The notes beneath the pieces were generated by a model, which made no database searches, was not told the DNA's origin, and was given only the letters and a program-made list of their open reading frames with translations. A program made the translations under genes and the position numbers. 64,000 nucleotides of DNA from Acanthopleura granulata (Eukaryota > Mollusca > Polyplacophora > Chitonida > Chitonidae). Location: positions 35,664,364 through 35,728,363 of the forward strand of contig JABBOT010000080.1 in assembly GCA_016165875.1 (NCBI GenBank). The letters are read 5' to 3'. Of this stretch, positions 13,301 to 25,300 are shown in pieces (position 1 is the stretch's first letter; the number at the start of each line of letters is the position of its first letter).

Positions 13301-16300
13301 TACCGAGCTCTGCCTCAAGGAAATCCAGCAGTGTAGGCAACTCTCAACAGGACCTTTCTTTGTTGTAAGTTCTTCTCAATAAGTTTTATTTTCATTATCT
13401 GGAAATCTGTCAGAATGTACTCGTTAGGTTATTGTGTAGCTCTCGAGTTTCAAATTTACCCGTAGGCTTAACTACTATTTTCTGCGCTGGATGTATTTGA
13501 AAACATCTTTTGTCACAGTGTAAGGTTGGGATAAGTACCTGTAAGAAAGCTTAAGTAATTTCTTGCTTATTACTTAAATTTACTGGTAGTATTGTAGTGA
13601 TTCATCTCCCGTAAGTATAGCCACAAACGGCTGCCTTTGTTCCATAACATAGATATACACGTAACTCTATTCCTCAGACCTTCTTATCTCACAAGTATGG
13701 CTATAGACCTTTACCTCGTTGCATCGACGCGGAGACGTTTGAAATTCTGGTTGGAGGGCTGACGCCAGAGGAAAACGGGATTGAAGCAATGATACATAAG
13801 TAAGTATTTAGCGCTGTACACGATTTTTCTGTGTCGTGGTTTAAAGCTTCATGACCATTGTACATGTATCTTTGAATTAGGATGTCGAAACAAAATTAGC
13901 GTTCTGTGTCAGTAGTCACAAGACTAGTTTCCAAAACTACTTTTTGAGTAAACAAAGTATATGTTGAGTTCAACCGATGAATATGTTTACCATATAAATA
14001 AACAAGATGATGTTTGTCTCGAATTATTTAAAGTGAGAGGGGCGGAGAATAAATTGACGAAACCACTATCTTAATATTACACTCTCTGTTTTAACCCGGG
14101 AGGGCGGGGGTGGGTGGCGTGGGGGTAAGATGATTTAGTGGCCATGGATTGAATGGCGCATTAATATGTCAGCAGCACTGTGGCAAAAGATGTGTATAAC
14201 ATAGCATACTTGTTGAGATAACGTAATTTAAGCTTGGACATAATTCTTAGCCAATCTCTTTTGTTGTTATATATAAATTCATCCACCACGTCCCCATTCT
14301 CGTGTAGAAATCTCCCTGTGTACATAGTTGATGATAGCAGAGCAAAGAAGCTAATCCAGCTAACTGGGGCAGGCAAGGTTAAACAAAAGGGTCTTTCTGC
14401 AGCGATTGTCCGACCTTCGCTTTTGTCCACACGCGTTTTGCCGATCTGCTTCATAAAGGCTGGGTGTTTTGTAGTGTTCTTATAACATGCGTACATGTAT
14501 GTATGTATGCTTAGGTTTTATGTCGTACAAACCTGTTTTTCAGTGATATGACCACGGGGAGCTCTTAGAATGTGTCTTGTTTTTCGATGTCTTTTTGTGG
14601 CAGGGTGAGTCTATGCCACCAAAGTGCTGCCGCCACTGGGACATCATACCGAAACCCTGGGATGTGCAGTATTCGAAAAATTCGAAACAAAATGGACATG
14701 AATGATTACATCATGGATACTTTCTTTACCTGTAGAATGACAAAGCAGAGGCGTGCCATTTATACCACGTGGCAGTTATGCGGGTCTTTTTTTCAACCTG
14801 CACTGCCCAAATACTTGAAACTGATTAAAAAATCCTTTGAAGGATACGGACGCTCCCTGCCATTTATATCGATATCCCTGTAGGTGTAATGATGCGTATG
14901 GCGTTAATGAAATATATAGCATTTGATTTCTCCGTCAGAAAGAAAATTATTGGGGTCTTAACTTTGAAGGAACTGTTACACACGTTTGGGAACCGGTCAG
15001 AAACAGCATCCGTCTGTTGATTCTCTCTGGGCAAGAGGCACTTTCTGTGCACGTTGCCCACGCGAAAACGTGGGAAGCAAACAAAAAATAGATTTACAGA
15101 AAAGAAATATAATTTTCACTTACCTTGGAAACCTGTTAACGCAGAGAGATAATGACGTTTCGAGAATTATACGGTCTATTGATTTCGCCGATAGCTAACT
15201 TTGACTTTTAACAATAAACATATTTAACGCAAGTATAGCACGGACATTCCATGACTGAAACCCTAATGAACAATATGGAGACAATTTATCATCTATACCA
15301 CATGCCCCGAACATGTAATAATGTGGTCACATCAAAAACCATAAATAATGCTGTTTTAGCTATAAAATGACTTTTACCATCTGATGCATTCTGTCGTTTT
15401 CTGAAATGTTGCCGCAGATGGTACAAAAAAGACGAGAACATGGTGCCAGCCCACTACGTTCTGGAACCTATCAGCACACACCTGGCCACGTTGTCTGAGG
15501 ACGAGACGGTACGGGAGGAAGCTGGGGCCAGGTGGGCGGAAGAGAGCCTAACCATCCAGGCTACTTTGGCCAGAAGAGCCGAACAGGTGCTGGGGAAAAC
15601 GCAGGCAGATACGTACAGAGTATCAAGTGAGTCCCTTGCCATACAGTTATACCTGGAAGCTTGATTTTACAGATAGCTTCTGAAATATAACCCGTGCGCC
15701 TAAGAGACTAGGATTGGTTAATACATAATATCTGGTATACGAAATTAAAAACTGTCTGTGTTTAAATGCCATGTCTGTTAAATGGACAAGTTCAGTTCAG
15801 TGCTGATACCATATAGTTTATTGTTAGGCCAGATTATGTATGCGTCTTAGTACCAGCTGCATCATTCCACATTGGACGACATTTTTTGTGCGAGTAGTGT
15901 TGGAATGGCTGGTTTAAAAGGTGACATGATCGACATGATTCTGGAGATTATGTAGGTAGTTACGTCGGTTTGTGGTCTATATCACAATATCTACCTATAT
16001 AATGCCATAAGGGAGAGACAGACATTCCACTGTACCAACGTAAATTGACGAAGTATGCTTCACTATATCTTGGTGTATATTGTGCATTTGCACAGCAAGT
16101 GAAGAAATCTCCAACCAAATTCTGATTACGAAAACAGACTAAAATATCTACTCATGCAAGGTTGAAAATGGGAAGAATCAAATAAATAATCCAGCTTATA
16201 GCTTCTTATAAAAAATCTGCATTAACAGTTTACAATTTAGTTCAAAGCAAGTTACCAACCGATTCAGTATACTGAACGTTTTATTTACTTCTGTAATGTG

Positions 16301-19300
16301 GATCTATACGCGCTTTGAATCGTTCTCGTCACAGACATCTTACTGCCAAATATTCTGAGCATTATGTCGATAAAAGGTACTATTAAACTTGATATATAGG
16401 CATGAAAGGTTGATAGTGAATTCTCTGGAGAATTAAGGAAATAATTAGCTGATAAAAAGAAATGCACGTACATGTCAAAGAACGGGATCAGGGCAAGTTA
16501 CCTGTGCTACTTTTGATCTACACATTTAGTTATTCTAGTGAAAGCCATCTTGGTGCCAGAAACTGTTATGGAAAGGAGATGTGGAACGTGCCCAGAAATG
16601 AAAAATATTAATTTGTTTATAACATATTTTAAACTTTTATTTGAAAGAATAATAAATCTGTATGTTAGTTTGAAGTACACAGAGAAACGATTACACTGTT
16701 CATTTACTTCAGTGGTGCTCAACATACAGATAACACCGCAATGTCAGTGTCAAGGTCATGCTACTCAGACATTTTCATGTCCTTTTGGACCTCATTGGCT
16801 CTTATGTGTTCTCTATTTTCAGTAACCGAGAAAGAAATTTTGAATGCAATTGGTGGAGCACGGAACATGGGTAGCAGATGCGTCTGGTTCAATCGTGTCA
16901 TCCGAGACATCAATAACCAAGAGAAGACACCGGAAGTGGCCAAATTTTTGGGTAAAACTAATTAATTTATCTGAAATAAATGTAACAGAGGTTCACATTT
17001 AGGAACTGATTCACTCCAGGTGAAAAGATTGTACCGTAATCCAATTAATCCATGTGGCCAGTTATGGGATACATCAGTGTAGTTGCGTTAAAATTTAAGT
17101 GGACAAGTATAAATAAGCATCTAAAGCGTTCTAAACATATGTAAGCATCTAAAGCGTTCTGACATATGTAAGCATCTAAAGCGTTCTGACATATGTAAAT
17201 ACAGATTCAATATATTGGAGAGAACGTTATTTAATTTCGTATGAAAGTACTTTAGGAAGTAATGAAAGCATTTTTGATACCAAACAACAGTCGTGTTCTG
17301 GCCACTGTTAAAATGCAATCGGTATTCTTGAGTGTGCAGACTTCGCCAGTTTGTTGTTAGAGCCAGTGGTTGATTTTGGGCACCCGATTTCCTCTGCCCA
17401 AGAAAAAGATCGTCGTCGTACAATTGCGTAAAACATTCTTAAGAAAGACAATAAACATCGATCAATCTTATTAAATCGAAACCTTGTAACTAGAAACTAC
17501 AAGTAACTTATGTCCATGTACCTCCACAGACAGCACCGGTAACGCCTTCAAAGATAGAGAGATTCGGGGTCAAGTCAAGCATCTTAAGGAGGACATTCTG
17601 AAGCCTGCGCTACCCCCTGATCACATCTTTACCTATATGATCCCTTGGACTGAATCTGGCAAGTTAAACTGCTACGTCCACTCACCTCAAAATAATGCGT
17701 GATTTCAGAATCGTTATGTAAGCTTACATGTACGTCTAACAGCAGAAAGCCATTTCATGATTGGTACCATCAGCAGAGCGTGGACTTTGTTGGTAGTGTT
17801 AAACAATAAGTTGTCTTGCAGAACCATGAGACTTAAATACGCTGTGATATATAATAATAGAACGTGAAATTTGTAAGAGCAGATCAAGAAAGGTGAATCA
17901 ACATCCTTAAACTAGACTTACCTACGCTATGGTAAGTATGATAATAATATAAAGAATCAGTTGTTGTAATATCTTATAGACATTGAGTGATTGTCAGTTG
18001 ATAACTTCCTGGAATATCTTACAGGCATTGATCCCGATCACAACGAAAATCACCGAAAGTACATGAATAAACTATGTGAAGATTTCGAAGAAACGATGAA
18101 AACCCTGATTCAGTCAGCAGTGGAAAAGAAGCCGGCCCCGGAGAAAAAAGACGACTTGTACATTGAAGTCTGCCATCATGCGACCTTGTGCCAAACCATG
18201 TGCAATAGCTTCAAAGGAAGGAGGCAAACCCTTGACGTAGGTAACAGTTCTCTGTATTGTTCTTTCGTTTGTTTGAGATTTGACGTCGCTGTTACCGTTA
18301 TTTCAGTCATATCACAACAGTGTATCAACTAATGCCAGGTATTCCTACCGATGAATGTCCGTACTGTATAATGACTGTAGTGTCGTCACTCATTAAATAC
18401 TTTGCGAACAAATCTTTTACGAAAATTAAACGCTTTCTGTATACACTTTTCCACTTTCGGAATGTCTTTGGATTAGTATGTATCTCTGTATAAAGCAAGA
18501 TCGTAAGTCAATTTGAATAAGTCATGTGTCACAATTCCTTTTGATGGATTGTTTATAGGTCAGTCTCGGCAGTCAGAGTTTCTTTCTGAATTTCCGGTGG
18601 AAAATTAATGAGCATTTCTTTCTTTCTAGGCACTTAGGCAGTACATACAGAGTCAAAGTAGATCTGCTTTGGTTCTGTCTGGTGAATCGGGATGTGGCAA
18701 GAGCTCAACTATGGCAATGGTGGCTAAATTGTCGCGAAAATGGTTAACCCCCAAAGCCCTTATTCTCGTCAGGTAGGCGACAAGTTAGTTTCCTCTGAAG
18801 ACCAGTATAATTCAAATACCTTATCTTCAGCACAGTTCACTGTGAACCTTTAGATCCGGGCTAACATTTAGCAGCTCTTATTTTAGATACAGAACCCTCG
18901 TGAGAAAACCTTTTAACTCTATAGAGCCAATAAGTACGCAAGAATTTAAAGCCAGTCGCCTGTCTTTTCACAATGCGGACAAATTGCTGCTCGCCACACT
19001 TTCCATCATCAGTTGGATTGTCGAGCTTTAACTGACACTTCATCTGCTTGAAATGCTGCCATTTCGGCTGTTAATGTTATATCAACTTATATCTACAGGT
19101 GTTTGGGAACCACAACAGAGAGCTCAAATGTTGCAATTCTTTTGCGTAGTTTGATCCAACAAATGGACCGAGTTTTCCGGCCTAAATCTATCCCAACTCA
19201 GGTAAATCTTCCCTCCCCTGGCTAGAATTTAAGAAGCATCGCCTCGGGATGTCCTTCTTGGTTTTTCATGGTGTAGTATTGATCTGAAGAAAATCGGCCA

Positions 19301-22300
19301 TTTTGGGGACCAGAATTATGTAGATTTAACCCAATCGAAGGGATACTCTCTTTGCCCATTAACACAGGCTTCAACAGATAGGCACGTGGGAACAAATAAA
19401 TAAATTTACATATTGAAAGCAACATTGTACACGCCAAATAACGAAATATCCTTGCACATTGAAACTATTCGTTGTAGCAGATCACACCATGTCAAAGTGA
19501 GATAGCATGTTCGAATTCAGCTCTTGCTGTGTCGACCACGGTTTTATGTTCAGAGGTTTGTCAATGTCCTGACAAAGGCCTGTGGTTTATATCGAGTACT
19601 CCACCCATAAATCAGTGAAAAATATTTAAGCAGGTCAATCAGTCACCACGTGAAGGGAACTAAGCGGGGATTTGGGGGTGGGGGGTTGGCAGAAAGTTGA
19701 TGTCTTTTTCAAAGAACCGTATTTTTAATAACACAAAGACAACTTCCACCTATTTGATTTCTTTCAAAACATAGCGAATGGACTATCGTTTTCATAATCA
19801 GTTTCAAGATATTGCTTTCATTGTCTCAACTGATATCCGTGAGCTTGTCAGAAAACTGGAGTTGTCAAAACTCTCCTCTGTCCTTTTTGAACACCTGCTG
19901 CTAGACTAGAGCATCTTCCATCAAGTAAACATCACTGAAAACTCAGACAATGTACCATCATTTGGCGGAAACACGCAGCGTTGCATGTTTCCGACAAACA
20001 CACATTTATTAGTGCATATGCACACTACGATCTTAAAACCAAGTTTTCAAAAACTTGATGCAGCAATTGACTAACCGAAAATCTTGTTCTGTTCTATGCC
20101 GGTCAAGTCTTATAAGAGAACAAAGGCCTTGGCGGAGATATTGAAGAAACGGTTATCAGAGGCGGGTCCAGACAGACCAATTGTAATCCTCCTGGACGCC
20201 TTAGATCAGCTTCACTCGAGCGGGGAGGCGAAGGATTTAAACTGGATCCCGAGCCATTTACCACCGCATGTCAAAGTCGTCGTTTCCACGCTGCCTCATG
20301 GAGAGTGCTATGAAAATCTCAAGGTATGTTTTCAAATCTGTAGTCAAGTTTACTTTCGCATGAAACTGTGCACGTAGTTTTCTAGACAGTGATGGCAGGT
20401 GGACTGCCTTTTTGGTTAAGTCAATTACCGCTGGGTTCCAGTTGCAAAAACTTGTTTTGTCATGGAAATTGGATTTAACTTAATCTACTATACTCTTGTA
20501 GAGCTGTGGTTCATCTTGACACAGATATGCCGCTGCGATAAGTAAAAATATTTCCCTAAGGGATTTGCGGATGGAAGCCCTATTGTAAATTGAAGAATAA
20601 TATTGCTGCAGGCATTCACTTTGTGTGAGTCTGGCATACATCCTGATAATTTGGAAATGTCATCGGATCGTCAGAAACAAGACAAAGGTTTGGCCTTGGC
20701 ACTTGTATGGAGCACGTAGTGGAGTGGAGACAGTTATTCGAATCTTCTGAGGTCTGTGATCGAATACACTAACCATGTGCTTCTTTTGCAATTTTACTTA
20801 CTTTGTCGCCTTGTGTCTTCGCATGATGAAAGTGTGCATGATAAAACGGAAGATGTACTGTGCTTCGCTTATATTCCAAGACGTAGATACATTTGTTGAG
20901 ATGATTGTTTTTGTAGACGTTTTCTTTTACATTTGTCCTCGGTTAGGTGCTAATAACAGACGAGAAACAGTTCCTGACGATTCCGGAGATGGATGTGGCG
21001 GAAGCGAAAGCTATAGTCGAAAGTTGGCTGGAAGAGGCTAAACGAACTCTGACGACGAATCAGTTCCATGTGTTTATGAACGCTTTTCAAAGATGCCAAC
21101 TTCCGCTTTTTCTCAAGCTCAGCTTTGAAGAAGCGCGTCGATGGCGATCACATGACCAACCGGAAGTCACCGTGCTTCAGGCTACAATCCGGGAAAGTAT
21201 CAAATCCCTGTTTTCCCGTCTGGAGGCAAAACATGGGATTCTGTTCGTGTCTAGGACGCTGGGTTACTTGACTTTGTGTAAGTTGCATCCCAAGCATACG
21301 TAATTATTGAAAGTTCTCTGTGCTTTGACACGTGCTAAGTTTGATTGAGGTTTTGAAGCAGTGGGCTAACCCCTAAGCGGTTTCCTCCACCATAAGCTGG
21401 TCGTCCTAAATCAGCTAAATTGATTTTGGGGCATGACACAAAAGCACAAATCCAATGAACGAATAAAGCCACATACTCAAAATACAGAGTTGCACACTTG
21501 CAGATTTTGATCACATGGCAAGAAGCAAAACTGAAAATTCTAATTGTAACTAAAGAATTACGCATAAATAGATACGATTTCAGATTTTTACATATATTTT
21601 ATTTTAGTTTATTTATTCACCGGAATATTTACAATGTCTTCGTCGTACAGTTTATGTAAATACAGCAGGAATACAACCTCAAGTGTTTTGGTCTATATAC
21701 TCCATAATGGGATTTACTTTCCAAGCCTACTAACGATAATGGTTGCATTTACTCATTCGCCATGTCTGATCCCACCAGCTAAGACCGGTTTGACGGAGAC
21801 AGAGCTGGAAGATGTGCTATCATGTGATGACGATGTCCTCAATGAGATGTTTCAGTACTGGACACCGCCACACCGACGACTCCCACCCTACCTGCTGGTC
21901 CGTCTGAGAGCCGAAATAGGGCCGTATATAGGTAGAATTCCAGAACTATGAAATAACCGAAGCCCAAAAAACTAATTCATACATTTATATGTAAATGTAC
22001 ACGATATTAAAGAAATTCTGGGTTATGTCACCTTCTACGTTTAAGACCACAAGCGCTGAGCGCGTGCAACGTATATGTACATGTATTCTAATCATTCTCC
22101 AAACGTTAGTGCAATATCCAACACAGACATATACCGAAGTCTTATCTTTAATAAACAGACTTTAAAGAGGCTATACGTGCAAGATTTTGGCCACGTAATC
22201 ATTTTTCCTTTTCGCATCAGATTTTCATTACTTACCATAGGTCTTAGGTCTAATTATTACCTGTCCGAAAATATCAGTCTTGTACTTGTACTATTTCTAT

Positions 22301-25300
22301 TCTGATTGTAAAGTTTGAAAACGTTTACTTATAAAGCAATCCGCATTGTAAATTTACGAATTTTATAACCCATTTGAACGGTTACAGGTGCACAACCAAG
22401 GCTAATATTTTGTGAAAGTTAATTATTTGTGCCATTCTAAATTATTCTAAATTATCCATTTTGTTTTAATTACTTATTTATTTTTTTGATTGGTGTTTTA
22501 CGCCGAACTCAGGAACATTAAATATCTGGTGTAAGCTCATGCTTATCATCGCACATATAATTGATTTATAGCGGAATGTAATCATGTTTGCATTTTATCT
22601 ATTTCAAACGCACACAATTTTGGTTGTGTACTTAGATTTTTGGAACATAGTTAGGTTATTAATGTCGAATAGGTGTTGTTCTACAGCTGTCAGAGGCGAA
22701 GACGAGGTGCGGGTCATAACATGGTTTCACAGGCAGTTCTCCGAGGCGGCGTTCGAGCGCTACTGCAGCGATGTGACCAAGTCTCGTGACATGCACGTGG
22801 CTTTGGCAGAATACTTCCGGGGCACATGGGCAGGTAGGGCCTCTTCACGTGGTCTTATTTAGGTATATATACCGACCATATATAGTTTTAAAGTTTTGAT
22901 TTTGTGTGTAGTTGGAGGGGTGGGTGGGAGTGGCTGCGCGATTTGCTGTTGGATAATTGTTTCTCAGCACGACAGTGTTAAACACATTTTCGGCCGATTT
23001 TCAATGGCGCCTACGCGATAGCATTTGTGTGAGTGCTGAACCGAGCGTACAGTTTGTAGCGTTGAAGTTTTTTTGGTTTTTTTTTTTGGCACCTGTGATG
23101 GAGTTTTGTGTCTTCGACCTTTGTTAAAAAATTTTTTTCAAAAGGCGAAGACGAAAACTTGTTTGTAGATAACAAGAATAACCGTTAAGTTAATTATCAA
23201 TGTTTACCTTGATTTCCCAGGAGTTTCAAAACCTTACTCCGACTCGGGCAGCGAGGGTAAGGCGGACAGACTAGTTAGCCCTCAGCCATTAAGATTCTCT
23301 TCTTCGTATAACCTGCGCAAGTTAAACAACCTTCCGTACCACCTGATCAATGCCGGCCAGAGAGATATTCTCAAGAAAGCCGCTCTCATCAACCTGGAGT
23401 TCCTGTTGGCCAAACTCAAAGCTTGTTCACTCAAGTAAGATATCGCCAGGCTGGGTTTTCTTTAAGTAAAGGAACAAAAATTTTTGGTTACTTATCTGAT
23501 TTGGTTATTCACGTCACAGTCAAAATAAGGTGTTTCATTTATCACCTTTTATCCACAACAACCATAACAGTCAAACCTTATTGAATTTGTAAGGCTTTTT
23601 GGGCTTGTATACTTCAATCTAAAATGATAACGGACATGTAAAAAGGATACCAGTGTTCTTTTGGATGTACGTAACGCAGTTGATCATGTAACCGAGGATA
23701 TGATTTATTTATTTATTTCATTGATGTTTTCATACTCAAGAATATTTCACTTATACGACGGTGGCCAGCATTATAGTAGGAGGAAACCGGGAGGAGCCCG
23801 GGGAAAGCCCACGACCATTCGCAGGTTGCTGGCGGACCTTCCAACGTGCGGCCGGAGAGGAAACCAACATAAACTGGACTTGAACGCAGAGGCACGGGAT
23901 CATATGGCCGCGCTAGAGCGCTAACCCGCTTCGAACGCAGAAGCCCTCTCTCAGGATATGAAGTGATTTCTCAGAGGCTCTGCCCAGTTTCCTCAACCGT
24001 CAAAACTGGCTCCCGTCACAGAAATGAAATGTTGGTATAAAGTGTCAGTAAAGCACCAATCCAATTACTGAATCCGTTTATTGAAAACAAAACGTTCGTC
24101 GAAATTTCAGACTTAGTTTTAGGTCTGTATAAAATTTGATAGTTTATATAATCGGGTCATGACATTTATCTCATGGCAATTTTCTCTAGTCGTTCATGCC
24201 AAGCCCTTAAATGTTTATGAAGATAAATCGTTGATTTTGTGCCAGTTTGGCATCCGAAACCCCAATCGTTTTGAATGATTTCTCTCGTGATTAACGCTAT
24301 GCGTTAAAGATGGTGGTGGAGTCGATCTATTACAGCTGTCTCGTTAACCGATATATCACCATCCTGGACAGATTTACTCACTATACATTCTCAGACATTT
24401 CCCTAGCCGTCACATCACGGTTATTTGTATTTCAGCGCCGTCCTTGCGGATTTCTCTATGGCTCGGGAGAAATTCCCCCATGATGAGGAGATTAAACTCG
24501 TGCAGGAAGCCCTCCAACTATCTCAGAGCGCGTTGTTGTACGATGAGAGTCAGTTACCTAGCCATCTGATTGGACGATTTCCTTCGGAGAAAGAGGTAAC
24601 GAATTACTACTGCATATGGAACTATCACATCGAATTATTTGATGTATTTGATTGGTGTTTTACGAAGGCCCTGACTGACCCTTCCAAAATGGTATGCTAT
24701 CCAATAACAACGATTGATTGTGTCAGAATTAACCCCCTCCCCCAACCCCGCCTTGTCGTAAAGTCGCTTGACAGAAAATTTTTGTTGTCTTTGTTCATTT
24801 CCACGTACAGATAAGATGCATATAGGTAGTCTTTATTTTTCCTTTAACTCCAGTGATGCTGAATGTATGCCCTGTGAAGCCTTTTCTTTCTAGTGGTTAT
24901 TTAAAGTATGAAGATCATCAATATACCGTCTTGTAAACGAGAAAGTTAGAGCTTGATAGAGTTTACTCTCTAATAACTTCTGGATATAACCGTTTTCATA
25001 CGTGCACAGGGTTGATCTACCAGACTGGGGCACAGATTGTACAAGGCGGAATACTTGTATCATTCTTATCTGGGTTGTATCAAATTTCGCATAGATGTTA
25101 CTTGTGAGAAATCCAAGGTATAATACTCGATTCCCTCCTACTTAGATCTACACTGGATCTTTATATTATATATAAGGTGAAATATGCTTTATGTTCCAAA
25201 CTGACAGCGCTTGAGTTAAACTAAAAGTGCTGAATTATTGCCATGGGAGACATCTGGTCAATTGTTTTTGTTTTTTGTTTTTTTGTAATTTTTTTTTTAT

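Noticed and set aside
17115..17198. CRISPR-like array
   Set aside because: Three immediately adjacent units with no spacers in animal DNA; an ordinary minisatellite.
19665..19692. Second G-quadruplex
   Set aside because: Only three separable G-runs of three or more with short loops.
23661..23924. Open frame reading FHLYDGGQHYSRRKPGG
   Set aside because: This phrase is the translated SINE body. The same phrase appears at 5.8, 46.3 and 50.4 kb.
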